This document shows, in pieces, positions 24,900 through 33,361 of a DNA stretch of 64,000 nt. Source of the stretch: Phormidium tenue FACHB-1052. Its GTDB lineage: Bacteria; Cyanobacteriota; Cyanobacteriia; Phormidesmidales; Phormidesmidaceae. The stretch is from positions 620,001-684,000 of the forward strand of contig NZ_JACJQN010000001.1 in the NCBI RefSeq assembly GCF_014696675.1, given 5' to 3'. The number at the start of each line of letters is the position of its first letter. Within the stretch, counting starts at the first letter, position 1. The translations under genes and the position numbers were made by a program. The notes under the pieces were generated by a model. It was not told where the DNA came from and searched no databases. It saw only the letters and a program-made list of their open reading frames with translations.

Positions 24900-26114
24900 C
24901 TACCGACCAAAAACTGGCTGAAGCATTTTGGGATCTAGCAGCAGCGGCGCATCCTGCTTGGTAGTAGTGGCCACTCGCAGGTTCGAGAGGGCCGTGCCCT
25001 GGTAGTAGTGGGCCAAGATTTGCTGGTAGTTTTGACCTCGGGTGGCCAGTCCGCGAGCGCCCCACTGGCTCATCCCCAGACCGTGGCCATAGCCACGCCC
25101 GTCAACCCGCAGGGTATCGCCCGCCAGGGTCAGGGAGCACAGCGAACTGCGGAGACCCAGCGCCTGGCGTAGCTCAGTACCCGTCATGGTGCGGGTGCCC
25201 TGGGTGCCCTGAAGCCGAATAGAGGCGATGCGCCCCTGGGGCGTGGCTCGCTCAGTGACGATCCCAGTCAGACGGCCAATGCCGGTGATGCGCTGCGCCA
25301 CCTGCTGAGTCGAAAAGGTTTCAGACCACTGAAACACCGGGGCCTCTTGGTCGTAGTCGGCTACGGCCCGGAGGTAGGGAGTAGCGCGCTGCCAAATATC
25401 TTCGGAATTTTCGGTATAGCCGCCGGAGGAGGAGTGGAACACGGCCTCAATCACCCGACCGCCGTAGGTCAGCACCTGGCCCTGGGTAGCGTTGACAGCA
25501 GCCTGCACCGAGGGAGCCTCGGCAGCCAGCCCCCCATAGACCTGGTGAGCCGTGGTGCCCCCTACATCAAACAAGTCGCCCTGGGTGCGATCGCGCCGAT
25601 AGAGCGCGTAGGAGCGAGCCGCTACCGCCTGGGCCTTAAGCGCCTCCTGGGGCCAGCTAGCAGGCATTTCGCCGCCAACCACACCGTAGAGGTAGGCTTC
25701 GAGATCCACCCAGTTGACGGCGGTTACTTTGCCGTCGATGGGCACCACCAGCACCCGACCCCGATACCATTTTTCGTTGATAAAGATATAGCCACCGCCG
25801 GTCGGCTCGACCCAAAAGGACTGCCCCTGCCAGTCAGCTAATTTCAACCCGCCTCCCTGGGGAGTGACGGTAACCGATCGCCCCTGGGGAATTTGGCCCA
25901 CTCCCTGGCCAGCCCCGTTTTTGACCACCGCTGGGGTCGAGCTACCGACCACCGCTTGATTGAGGCGATCGCCCACGGCTACCCGCATTTCGACCGCCGC
26001 CTGCACCGGCAGCGTCGCTAGCCACCACAGCACCGACAGGCTAAAACCATGCTTGAGAAAGCCTAGGGAGCGGCTGAGCAGCAGCCCAAACAGAGGTTGG
26101 CGAAGTAAAGTCAT
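24900..26114 (-). CDS. SpoIID/LytB domain protein
   Basis: An exported 404-residue protein. A signal/anchor segment (FSLSVLWWLATLPVQAA, about 24-40) is followed by an N-terminal beta domain and the SpoIID domain (about 130-370): LEAYLYGVVGGEMPASWPQE with the catalytic Glu, LKAQAVAARSYAL, VFHSSSGGYTENSEDIW and GYGHGLGMSQWGA. In Bacillus, SpoIID is a lytic transglycosylase that cuts glycan strands stripped of stem peptides. The amidase encoded 159 bases upstream on the same strand would produce exactly such strands, so the two likely cooperate in wall remodelling. Confidence 0.9.
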   Translation of the reverse strand: MTLLRQPLFGLLLSRSLGFLKHGFSLSVLWWLATLPVQAAVEMRVAVGDRLNQAVVGSSTPAVVKNGAGQGVGQIPQGRSVTVTPQGGGLKLADWQGQSFWVEPTGGGYIFINEKWYRGRVLVVPIDGKVTAVNWVDLEAYLYGVVGGEMPASWPQEALKAQAVAARSYALYRRDRTQGDLFDVGGTTAHQVYGGLAAEAPSVQAAVNATQGQVLTYGGRVIEAVFHSSSGGYTENSEDIWQRATPYLRAVADYDQEAPVFQWSETFSTQQVAQRITGIGRLTGIVTERATPQGRIASIRLQGTQGTRTMTGTELRQALGLRSSLCSLTLAGDTLRVDGRGYGHGLGMSQWGARGLATRGQNYQQILAHYYQGTALSNLRVATTTKQDAPLLLDPKMLQPVFGR

Positions 26115-26272
26115 CGGTTACGGCAGAACGTAGGAGAACGTGGGGGATCACCGGACAGCGCTTTTTACGGTATCACCGATGGCTCAGCCCGGCACATTAG
26201 GATCCAATCATTCCTATGACGACCTCGGCGCTCGCAGGTTGCCTCGGCAGAGCCAGCAATCAAACTGGTCGC

Positions 26273-27631
26273 TTAGGGCGGCACGATCGGCTCATAAAGC
26301 CTTCGCAGAAAGGCCATGATTTTGCGACCATATTCTGGGTCGGCGCTCCAACGACCGCTGAGTTGATCGACTAAGGGCGCAACTCCCCTGACTACAAACA
26401 GAAAGCGTGGATCGACCTGGCGCTGCACCAGGGGGTCGAGGCTAGCGTAGGCCTTGAGGTGCTGAATCTGCGCCCGCACCCCCACCCGCGCGCTGGGAAA
26501 CGATGACCCCTCTGGCCCGCCCGTGGGTGAGCCAATGCCGCCAAAATTGTTTTGGGCCGGGTTGAGGCTGCCGCCAAAGTTGAGGGAGTTGGTTTCGACC
26601 AGCATTTGACAAAAGGCGATGTCGTGGTTGACCCCCTCGATCGCGGCCTCTTCGCGGTAGAGCTTGGGCAGGTCGCGGTAGGTGTTGACGGCACCCTGGT
26701 TGACGCTCTGCAAAAACAGGGTCAACTGCGTATCTGACGTGCTGCCGTTGCCCATGATGCGATCCATCGAGCCAGGGCAAAATTGAGTGCCCGTGCGCGA
26801 TCGCAGCCGAATCGTGCGGCTAGCCGCATCCCAGGTCACGGTCACGTTGTAATTTTGCAGGTCCACCGCCTTGATATAGACCACATTGGCATAGCGAATG
26901 CGGGTGATGTTGGGGGAACTGGTCGCGTCGATCCCCAGCAGGTCGGCAATGTCGATGGGCACGTAGGCATTGCCGTTGACGATAATGCCAGTCTCTGGGT
27001 AGATGCCGCCGTTGAGATTGATGCGAATTTCGGGCAGGTTGCTCCCTGGGGCGGTGGGGGTGCCGCTGCCCACTGCGCGGCTCCAAGAGGCCAGCCCGTC
27101 GGCAATACCGAGGGCCACATCGCGCCGCTGCCGCTGAATGACGGCCAGATCCTGGGGATTGCTCAGATAGCCCACCTCCATCAGCAGCGACGGGCAGCCC
27201 AGGTTGCGACAAAAGGGCAGCAGACCCGTCGGCGACTCGGTGTCGGGCTTGACACCTCGGCTAGGCACCTGGGGGATGCGGCGCAGCAGGGCCAGCAGCA
27301 CAATTTCGGCATGGGTGCGACGCGTGTCGTTTTTGGCAATGTAAAACACCGCCGACCCCCTCACCGCCGGATCACTAAACACCCCAGCGTGAATTTCGAG
27401 GGCCACATCTTCAGGGCGACAGCGGGCGTTAATCCAGGCCAGGGTAGCGGCGGCGCTGAGATCGTCGGGCACAGACAACACCGCGAGCTGGCGCGACCTC
27501 AGCTCAGCCACCACCAAATCGCGAATCTGAATCATCTCCGCCGCTTCGGTGGTGTTGGGCAGCACGGCACCGGGGTCTACCACCCCATTCTCAAAGCCGC
27601 CGTGGCCCGCCGAGATAAAAATCTGTGCCAT
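26273..27631 (-). CDS. N-acetylmuramoyl-L-alanine amidase with extra C-terminal domains
   Basis: A 452-residue protein. The N-terminal Amidase_3 domain (about 1-190) has zinc ligands in SAGHGG, a Glu in TTEAAEM and His in LEIHAG, with the catalytic Glu in LLMEVGYLSN. A middle region (about 200-280, LNGGIYPETGIIVNGNAYVP) resembles copper-amine-oxidase-like substrate-binding domains, and the C-terminal 150 residues (AFCQMLVETNSLNFGG, NNFGGIGSPTGG) resemble a glucosaminidase domain. No signal peptide is visible at the N-terminus, which is odd for a wall enzyme. Confidence 0.88.
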   Translation of the reverse strand: MAQIFISAGHGGFENGVVDPGAVLPNTTEAAEMIQIRDLVVAELRSRQLAVLSVPDDLSAAATLAWINARCRPEDVALEIHAGVFSDPAVRGSAVFYIAKNDTRRTHAEIVLLALLRRIPQVPSRGVKPDTESPTGLLPFCRNLGCPSLLMEVGYLSNPQDLAVIQRQRRDVALGIADGLASWSRAVGSGTPTAPGSNLPEIRINLNGGIYPETGIIVNGNAYVPIDIADLLGIDATSSPNITRIRYANVVYIKAVDLQNYNVTVTWDAASRTIRLRSRTGTQFCPGSMDRIMGNGSTSDTQLTLFLQSVNQGAVNTYRDLPKLYREEAAIEGVNHDIAFCQMLVETNSLNFGGSLNPAQNNFGGIGSPTGGPEGSSFPSARVGVRAQIQHLKAYASLDPLVQRQVDPRFLFVVRGVAPLVDQLSGRWSADPEYGRKIMAFLRRLYEPIVPP

Positions 27632-27713
27632 ATAGAACCGAATTCTGAGACGCTCTGGCCAGAATCATACCTAGGAAATGGGGAAGGGGAGTGGGAGAAA
27701 GTTTTGAGTGTTT

Positions 27714-27765
27714 AGTTTTGAGTTTTGAATTCATGCCCTGCATCAGAAATTCAAAACTCAAAACT
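27714..27765. repeat. 18-bp perfect inverted repeat
   Basis: AGTTTTGAGTTTTGAATT (27714-27731) pairs perfectly with 27748-27765 around a 16-base loop. Further partial copies of AGTTTTGAG lie on both sides. It sits in the gap between two minus-strand genes and may be a dispersed element or a terminator. Confidence 0.75.
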
Positions 27766-27786
27766 TAAAATTGAGAACTTGAATTT

Positions 27787-28293
27787 CTACATCTCCCCAA
27801 ACGCCTCTAACGCCTCCCCCGTCACCCGGCAGGTCTGCCACTCGGGCTTAATCTCAGCGCCCATGCGCTGGTAAAACTCGATCGCCGGAGTGTTCCAGTC
27901 GAGCACGCTCCACTCAAAGCGACCGCAGCCGCGCTCTAGGGCCAGCTTGCCCAGTTGCACTAGCAGCGCTTTGCCAATGCCCTGTCCGCGATAGTCGGGG
28001 TACACAAAGATGTCTTCCAGGTAAATGCCGGGCTTCATTAAAAAAGTTGAAAAATTGTGAAAGAACAGGGCCATACCCACCGGCTGTCCGTCTACCCAGG
28101 CCACCAGGGCTTCGGCGTAGGGGCGATCGCCAAACAGTGCCCGCTCCAGATCCTCCGGTTTGCCGGTCACCTCGTGGGCCAGCTTTTCGTAATCGGCTAG
28201 GGCTTTGATCAAATTCACCAGGGCGGGAATATCGGCGGGGGTAGCGGGGCGAATCTCAATCGAGCGAATCGAGCGATCAGCGGTGGAGGTCAT
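27787..28293 (-). CDS. GNAT acetyltransferase, diamine acetyltransferase-like
   Basis: A 168-residue acetyl-CoA transferase. IRPATPADIPALVNLIKALA and DYEKL at the start, GIYLEDIFVYPDYRGQGIGKAL (acetyl-CoA pyrophosphate loop, about 95-115) and FEWSVLDWNTPAIEFYQRMGA are the pattern of spermidine/spermine N1-acetyltransferase-like bacterial proteins. Substrate could be a polyamine, thialysine or an amino acid; sequence alone does not decide. Confidence 0.9.
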   Translation of the reverse strand: MTSTADRSIRSIEIRPATPADIPALVNLIKALADYEKLAHEVTGKPEDLERALFGDRPYAEALVAWVDGQPVGMALFFHNFSTFLMKPGIYLEDIFVYPDYRGQGIGKALLVQLGKLALERGCGRFEWSVLDWNTPAIEFYQRMGAEIKPEWQTCRVTGEALEAFGEM

Positions 28294-28519
28294 AGGGTCT
28301 AATTCAGGCTAGATAGAAACTGGGGTTGGGTGCGATCGCAGTATGAACGGAGCTACGGTGAACCGCTAGTCCTACCAACGATGGCAGGTAACCATTTAAT
28401 TCATACATTTAGTTCATACATTCCTTCGGGCAAGCTGCTCAAACGCCTAGCAAAGAAGAACTGAAGCCTTGGTTGAGGCCTTTAACTAGACGGCAGGTTG
28501 CCGGGAGAGTCGAGTGCGG
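28294..28519. other. Intergenic region
   Basis: No gene recognised. The stretch contains a HIP1 octamer and two direct ATTCATACATTTAGTTCATACATT-like short repeats near 28398-28424. Confidence 0.4.
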
Positions 28520-28630
28520 GTGACTACGCGCAAGTTCAAAAAGCTGGAAGCGGCGATTGAGAGGCTGGAGGGGTGCGATCGCATTCTCCGCCGCCTTGAA
28601 GGTGAACTGGCTGAAACTGACGTTCTTTAA
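28520..28630 (+). CDS. Possible 36-residue coiled-coil peptide
   Basis: A short frame from GTG (28520, or GTG at 28514) to TAA encodes a highly charged helix, TTRKFKKLEAAIERLEG then RILRRLEGELAETDVL, with Leu/Ile in heptad positions. It contains HIP1. It might be a tiny regulatory or adaptor protein, or the tail of a lost gene. The amylase gene follows 245 bases later; the sequence between shows nothing recognisable. Confidence 0.35.
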   Translation: MTTRKFKKLEAAIERLEGCDRILRRLEGELAETDVL

Positions 28631-28874
28631 GTTTTATCATTCACAAAGAAGAGTGCGTCTAATGTAGTAAGCAATACGTATGAAGATGCCTACTTAGTGG
28701 TGTTTAGAAACCAAATAAAGCAGCATTCCCTTCTTACCCAAAAGCGCAATAGTAAACAGCTAAGCAGAAATCAGAATCTTTGGCAATATCCCAATAGACA
28801 GACTAGAAAAACCAAAGACATCTGCCATAATCTCGGAGCTAACATTTCTTATTACCTAACGGAGACTGCGGGCT

Positions 28875-30353
28875 ATGTCTGAGCCGAATGGCGTGATGAT
28901 GCAATATTTTCACTGGTATATTGAGCCTGACGGCAACCTGTGGAATGAGCTTGCTAAGAACGCAAAAGACTTGGCAGAGGCTGGCATTACCTCCGTTTGG
29001 CTCCCCCCTGCCTACAAGGGCAACGCTGGCGGCTACGACGTCGGCTACAGCGTCTACGACTTATATGACCTGGGCGAATTTGACCAAAAAGGCAGCGTTC
29101 GCACAAAATACGGCACCAAAGACGAATACCTTCAGGCCATAAAAACCGCCAAAGAAGCGGGTATTCGAGTCTATGCCGACGTGGTGTTTAACCACATGAT
29201 GGGCGGCGATGCCCTTGAAGAAGTCGAAGCCACCCCCATGAGCCACGACAATCGCCATGAGCAAATTGGCGAAAATCGCACGGTCAAAGTGTGGACGCAC
29301 TTTAAGTTTCCCGGTCGCCAGGGCAAATATTCTGATATGGAGTGGCACTGGTGGCATTTTGACGCCGTTGACTACGACGACAATGATCCCGATTACGACG
29401 CGGTTTATTTATTTCAAGGCAAGTCTTTTGATGAAAACGTTGACCTCGAAAAAGGTGCCTTTGACTATCTGATGGGCTGCGACCTCGACATGGAGTCGGA
29501 CGAGGTGCGCGACGGTCTCAAGGCGTGGGGATCGTGGTACACCGACACCACCCAGGTCGATGGCTTTCGCTTTGATGCGGTGAAACACGTGCGGGCAGGC
29601 TTTTTTCCCCACTGGCTCCAGCACTGTCGGCGCGAGGCGGGCCGCAGGCTGTTTGCAGTAGGCGAATATTGGTCCTACGAAATTGAGGCGCTGCACCACT
29701 TTATTGAAGTTACCGAGGGCGATGTGCATCTGTTTGATGCGCCCCTGCACTACAACTTCAGCGAGGCCAGCAAAGCCGGTGGCGACTATGACCTCACCAC
29801 CATTTTTGACAACACCCTGGTCAAAGAGCAGCCCGCTCTCGCCGTTACGCTGGTAGACAACCACGACTCGCAACCCCTGCAATCGCTCGAATCGGTGGTG
29901 GAGCCCTGGTTTAAGCCCCTGGCCTACGCGCTGATTTTGCTGCGCCAGGATGGCTACCCCTGCATTTTCTATGCCGACTACTACGGGGCTCACTACAAAG
30001 ACAACGGCAACGACGGCGGCGAATATGAGATTTGGCTCGACAGCCATAAGTGGCTAATTGATAAGTTTCTGCACGTGCGCCGCACCTACGCCTTTGGCGA
30101 CCAGTATGACTACTTTGACCACCCCAGCACCATTGGCTGGACTCGGCTCGGCAACGAAGAAAACCCCGGCGGCATGGCCGTGGTGCTGACCAACGGCGAT
30201 GATGGTCGCAAATGGATGGAGGTGGGCCAGCCCAACCGCACCTACTACGACATTACTGAGCACATCAGCGAGCCGGTCACCACCAACGACGAAGGCTGGG
30301 CTGAGTTTAGCTGCGAGGCTGGGTCAGTTTCGGTGTGGGTGCCGAAGGATTAA
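28875..30353 (+). CDS. Alpha-amylase, cytoplasmic GH13 type
   Basis: Hydrolyses alpha-1,4-glucan, most likely stored glycogen or maltodextrins, inside the cell (no signal peptide). The 492-residue barrel starts with NGVMMQYFHWYIEPDGNLW, typical of GH13_5 enzymes. GH13 regions are DVVFNHMMG (region I), DGFRFDAVKHV with nucleophile Asp (II), FAVGEYW with acid/base Glu (III) and VDNHDSQP (IV). A C-terminal all-beta domain follows from about 400. The long gap upstream (28631-28874) would hold its promoter. Confidence 0.95.
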   Translation: MSEPNGVMMQYFHWYIEPDGNLWNELAKNAKDLAEAGITSVWLPPAYKGNAGGYDVGYSVYDLYDLGEFDQKGSVRTKYGTKDEYLQAIKTAKEAGIRVYADVVFNHMMGGDALEEVEATPMSHDNRHEQIGENRTVKVWTHFKFPGRQGKYSDMEWHWWHFDAVDYDDNDPDYDAVYLFQGKSFDENVDLEKGAFDYLMGCDLDMESDEVRDGLKAWGSWYTDTTQVDGFRFDAVKHVRAGFFPHWLQHCRREAGRRLFAVGEYWSYEIEALHHFIEVTEGDVHLFDAPLHYNFSEASKAGGDYDLTTIFDNTLVKEQPALAVTLVDNHDSQPLQSLESVVEPWFKPLAYALILLRQDGYPCIFYADYYGAHYKDNGNDGGEYEIWLDSHKWLIDKFLHVRRTYAFGDQYDYFDHPSTIGWTRLGNEENPGGMAVVLTNGDDGRKWMEVGQPNRTYYDITEHISEPVTTNDEGWAEFSCEAGSVSVWVPKD

Positions 30354-30386
30354 GGGAGTGAAGGAGTAGGGGGCGATTCTACTGGC

Positions 30387-31274
30387 TTAGAGCACCATTT
30401 TTGCTTTGAGAATCGGCCCTTCTTCCCGTTCTTCAAGCTGGGCGATGCCCAAAAAGGTTCCGTTTGACTCGTTGAGCACTCGGTAGGGAGTGTTTGACGG
30501 TATCACCATGGTGGGCGGAAACTTTTGCCCCTGCTGCCAGCGCAGGGCTAGCTCAGCGGGAAGGGCGATCGCTGGTAAATGCTCCAGGGCGATCGCTGGA
30601 TCCACTAACTCCAGCATCTGCTTTTCGATCAAATCCGCCACGGTCTCCAGCGTCAGGCTGTGGGACGCGTCAAAGCCGCCGCTGCGAGTGCGGGTGAGGT
30701 GGGCCAGGGTGGCTCCGGTGCTGAGGCGATCGCCCAAATCCCGTGCGATCGAGCGAATGTAGGTGCCAGGGCCGCAGTCTATGTCTAGGGTTAGCTCCGG
30801 CTGCTCCCCCGGCTGCCAGTGCTGCACCGTGAGTTGGTGGATAATCACCGTGCGCGAGGGCGGTGTGACGACTCGGCCCTTGCGGGCCAGATCGTAGAGG
30901 CGCTGCCCCTGCACCTGAATGGCGCTAAAAGCGGGGGGCACCTGGTCAATTGTCCCTTCAAACTCGAGCAGGCAGGCCGCGATCGCCTCTACCGTGAGGC
31001 GATCGGCAGCCTGCTGGGTCAAAATTTCGCCTTCTAGATCGTCAGTGGTAGTAGTAAGACCAAAGCGAATCACCGCTCGATAGGCCTTGCCCTCGGGCAG
31101 GTAGGGCAGCAGGCGCGTGGCTCGCCCTACGGCTATGGGCAAAACGCCCTCAGCCAAAGGATCTAACGTCCCCCCGTGGCCCACTTTTTTGATACCCGTC
31201 AGTCGCCGCACGGCCCCCACGCAGTCGTGGGAACTCATGCCCTGGGGCTTGTAGAAGTTCAAAAATCCCTGCAC
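30387..31274 (-). CDS. truB: tRNA pseudouridine-55 synthase TruB
   Basis: Isomerises uridine 55 in the T-loop of tRNAs. The 295 residues begin with the TruB signature GFLNFYKPQGMSSHDCV, and the catalytic Asp lies in GHGGTLDPLAEGVLPIAVGRA (about 32-52). Other family blocks are KAYRAVIRFGL, VPPAFSAIQVQGQRLYDLAR and CGPGTYIRSIARDLG. The C-terminal 60 residues form the PUA-like part. The reading frame is intact. Confidence 0.97.
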   Translation of the reverse strand: MQGFLNFYKPQGMSSHDCVGAVRRLTGIKKVGHGGTLDPLAEGVLPIAVGRATRLLPYLPEGKAYRAVIRFGLTTTTDDLEGEILTQQAADRLTVEAIAACLLEFEGTIDQVPPAFSAIQVQGQRLYDLARKGRVVTPPSRTVIIHQLTVQHWQPGEQPELTLDIDCGPGTYIRSIARDLGDRLSTGATLAHLTRTRSGGFDASHSLTLETVADLIEKQMLELVDPAIALEHLPAIALPAELALRWQQGQKFPPTMVIPSNTPYRVLNESNGTFLGIAQLEEREEGPILKAKMVL

Positions 31275-31347
31275 GGTAGTCGGTTTGTTTTAGATTTTGG
31301 ATTTTAGATTTTGGCGGGGTTACAAGGTTTTCCCTACTCCCTACCCT

Positions 31348-32007
31348 CTACTCTCCACTGCCCCAAACCTCGGCTAGGCGGCGATCGCGCCCACAGGCCG
31401 TGCGGTAATACTTGTAGCGCAGCGGGTGCTTGAGGTAATAGTCCTGGTGGTAGTCTTCGGCAGGGTAAAAAGTCTGGGCGGGCTCGATGGCGGTGACGAT
31501 GGGGGTTTTTCTAAACGTTGCCTGACGGCTCAGCACTTGCTTAGACTGCTCGGCCAGGGCCAACTGGTCATCGTCCTGGGCAAAGATTTTGGCCTGGTAC
31601 TGGCTGCCCTTGTCGCAGAACTGGCCCCGGCTGTCGACTGGATCGACATTCTGCCAAAAGACTTGCAGCAGCGTTTCGTAGGTGACTTTAGCGGGGTCGT
31701 AGACGACTTGCACCGCTTCCACATGGCCTGTGCCCCCGGCAGAAACTTCGGAGTAGGTGGGGTCAGCCTTGGTGCCGCCGGTATAGCCCGAGGTGGTAGA
31801 AATCACGCCGTCTAGCTCATCAAATGGGCCTTCCATGCACCAGAAGCAGCCTCCGGCAAAGGTGGCGGTGGCTAGGCTGGGGTCAGTGACCGCCACCTTT
31901 GCCGGAGGCATTAAGTCGGCGGTAGCGTAGAAGGGTAGGGCATCCCACATCAGCCCCAGGGTGGCCAGCAGCAGTAAACCTAACAACAGCCTGCGAATCA
32001 TCGGCAT
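31348..32007 (-). CDS. msrA: Peptide-methionine (S)-S-oxide reductase MsrA, exported or membrane-anchored
   Basis: Repairs methionine-S-sulfoxide in proteins. The catalytic motif GGCFWCMEGPF is at about 53-63, with SGYTGG, GHVEAVQVVYDP and the C-terminal block EDYHQDYYLKHP. The first 25 residues (RRLLLGLLLLATLGLMWDAL) form a signal or anchor, so this copy probably acts in periplasm or thylakoid lumen. A perfect 21-bp inverted repeat lies just before the catalytic motif within the gene (31849-31869 with 31889-31909). Reducing Cys residues near the C-terminus include YRTACG. Confidence 0.95.
   Translation of the reverse strand: MPMIRRLLLGLLLLATLGLMWDALPFYATADLMPPAKVAVTDPSLATATFAGGCFWCMEGPFDELDGVISTTSGYTGGTKADPTYSEVSAGGTGHVEAVQVVYDPAKVTYETLLQVFWQNVDPVDSRGQFCDKGSQYQAKIFAQDDDQLALAEQSKQVLSRQATFRKTPIVTAIEPAQTFYPAEDYHQDYYLKHPLRYKYYRTACGRDRRLAEVWGSGE
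31849..31909. repeat. Perfect 21-bp inverted repeat inside msrA
   Basis: Arms at 31849-31869 and 31889-31909 are exact reverse complements around a 19-base loop. On the gene strand the arms encode PPAKVAV and then TATFAGG, the latter being the conserved lead-in to the catalytic Cys. It would form a very stable hairpin in the mRNA. Confidence 0.9.
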
Positions 32008-32055
32008 TACAAGCGCTTTTTATGAATAGTGATTCTCTCATCAGCATACTATTGC

Positions 32056-33345
32056 CTACCCCTGGGTCGCGCTCTGAAGAGTCGGCTGGAGCAGCGGCTG
32101 AGGCGCATCCATCAGTATGGTGGTAGCGCAATTGGCCTGCACGTTCACCAGGGTAATTAGCGGATCCACAAGGGGGTCGATGCCGATTAATAGAATCAGA
32201 GCCACATCCACCGGCAGACCCAGGGGCTGCAAGATAATCGAGATCATGGCCAGGGCCACCGCGCCAGGAGCACCCGAGGCCGCAATACCTGCCAAGACTG
32301 CGCCTAAAAAGATGACGACGTAGTCAGCCGGATTCAAATGAGCGCCGTAGATGTCGGCAATAAAAACGGTGGCCAGGGCAAAATGGCACACCGACCCCGG
32401 TGGGTTGAGGGTAATGCCTAGGGGCAACACCAGATCGGTCACCGTTTTGTCGGTGCCCAGCTTATCTTGCAGTCCTCGCAGGGCGGAAGGAATGGCGGCG
32501 AAACTGTTGGCCGTACCCAGCGCTACCACCATGGTCTCTCGCAGCGCCTCTAAGGTGTGGAAGGGGTTGCCCCGCAGCCGCAGCCACATCAACAGGCTGT
32601 AGAGAGCAAGCAAAATCAGGCAGCATAGGTAGATCAGCATCACCAGCTTGAGCACGGCCCCGACAATGTTGAGGCCGAGCTGAGCGAGTTGACCGGCTGC
32701 CAGGCAAAACAGGCCGATGGGCAGCAGGTACATGAGCCAGGAGGTAATTTTGAGAAAGGTTTCGTAGAGGGCTTCTAGCACCATGAGCACGGGGCGGGCC
32801 TTGCGCTTGCCAATGGAACCCAACGCCACCCCCACCACAATGGAGAAAAACAGCACCGACAGCCGCTCTCCCTGGCTGAGGGAGAAGAAAATATTGTCAG
32901 GAATCATCTGGTCAAAAAACAGCAGAAGACCGGCCTGACTGGGTTCTATCGCTGGGGTGGTGGAGAGGTTAAATTCGTAGTCTGAAATCAGGGTGCCGAG
33001 GGTAGCTCGCGCTGAGGGGGCCAGGTTTGCCCCTGGGTGCCAGAGCAGCCCCACCCCGATGCCGATGACGCTAGCCCCTGCCAGGCCCGCTGTAATCAGC
33101 CCAAACAGTCGCAAAATGTAGTTTTGAGCGCTGCCGTGAATAAACAACCGACTAATGCTGCCAATGACGGCGGTGAGCAATATGGGAATGACGCACATTT
33201 GCAGCAGACTGGTGTAAAGGCTGCCCAGGGGCGCAAGCTGAGCCCCTAGCTGGGGAAAGTGCCAGCCCAAAAGGGCTCCGGCGACAATGCCCCCGATCAC
33301 GACCCAGGGGTTGAGGGCTAAGTTGAAGAGCTGTTTACGAGTCAT
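32056..33345 (-). CDS. Dicarboxylate/amino acid:cation symporter
   Basis: A 429-residue DAACS-family (GltP/DctA) elevator transporter driven by Na+ or H+, in the cytoplasmic membrane. Eight helices and two re-entrant hairpins are expected; family landmarks are MCVIPILLTAVIGSISRL, GTANSFAAIPSALRGLQD (HP1 Ser-rich tip), PLGITLNPPGSVCHF (NMDGT-like segment of helix 7, here altered), GAPGAVALAMISIIL (HP2) and IDPLVDPLITLVNV. It follows a periplasmic binding-protein gene after 16 bases, so the two are co-transcribed. That pairing is unusual, as DAACS carriers normally work without a binding protein. Confidence 0.88.
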   Translation of the reverse strand: MTRKQLFNLALNPWVVIGGIVAGALLGWHFPQLGAQLAPLGSLYTSLLQMCVIPILLTAVIGSISRLFIHGSAQNYILRLFGLITAGLAGASVIGIGVGLLWHPGANLAPSARATLGTLISDYEFNLSTTPAIEPSQAGLLLFFDQMIPDNIFFSLSQGERLSVLFFSIVVGVALGSIGKRKARPVLMVLEALYETFLKITSWLMYLLPIGLFCLAAGQLAQLGLNIVGAVLKLVMLIYLCCLILLALYSLLMWLRLRGNPFHTLEALRETMVVALGTANSFAAIPSALRGLQDKLGTDKTVTDLVLPLGITLNPPGSVCHFALATVFIADIYGAHLNPADYVVIFLGAVLAGIAASGAPGAVALAMISIILQPLGLPVDVALILLIGIDPLVDPLITLVNVQANCATTILMDAPQPLLQPTLQSATQG

Positions 33346-33361
33346 AGGGCGGAGATGGGGT

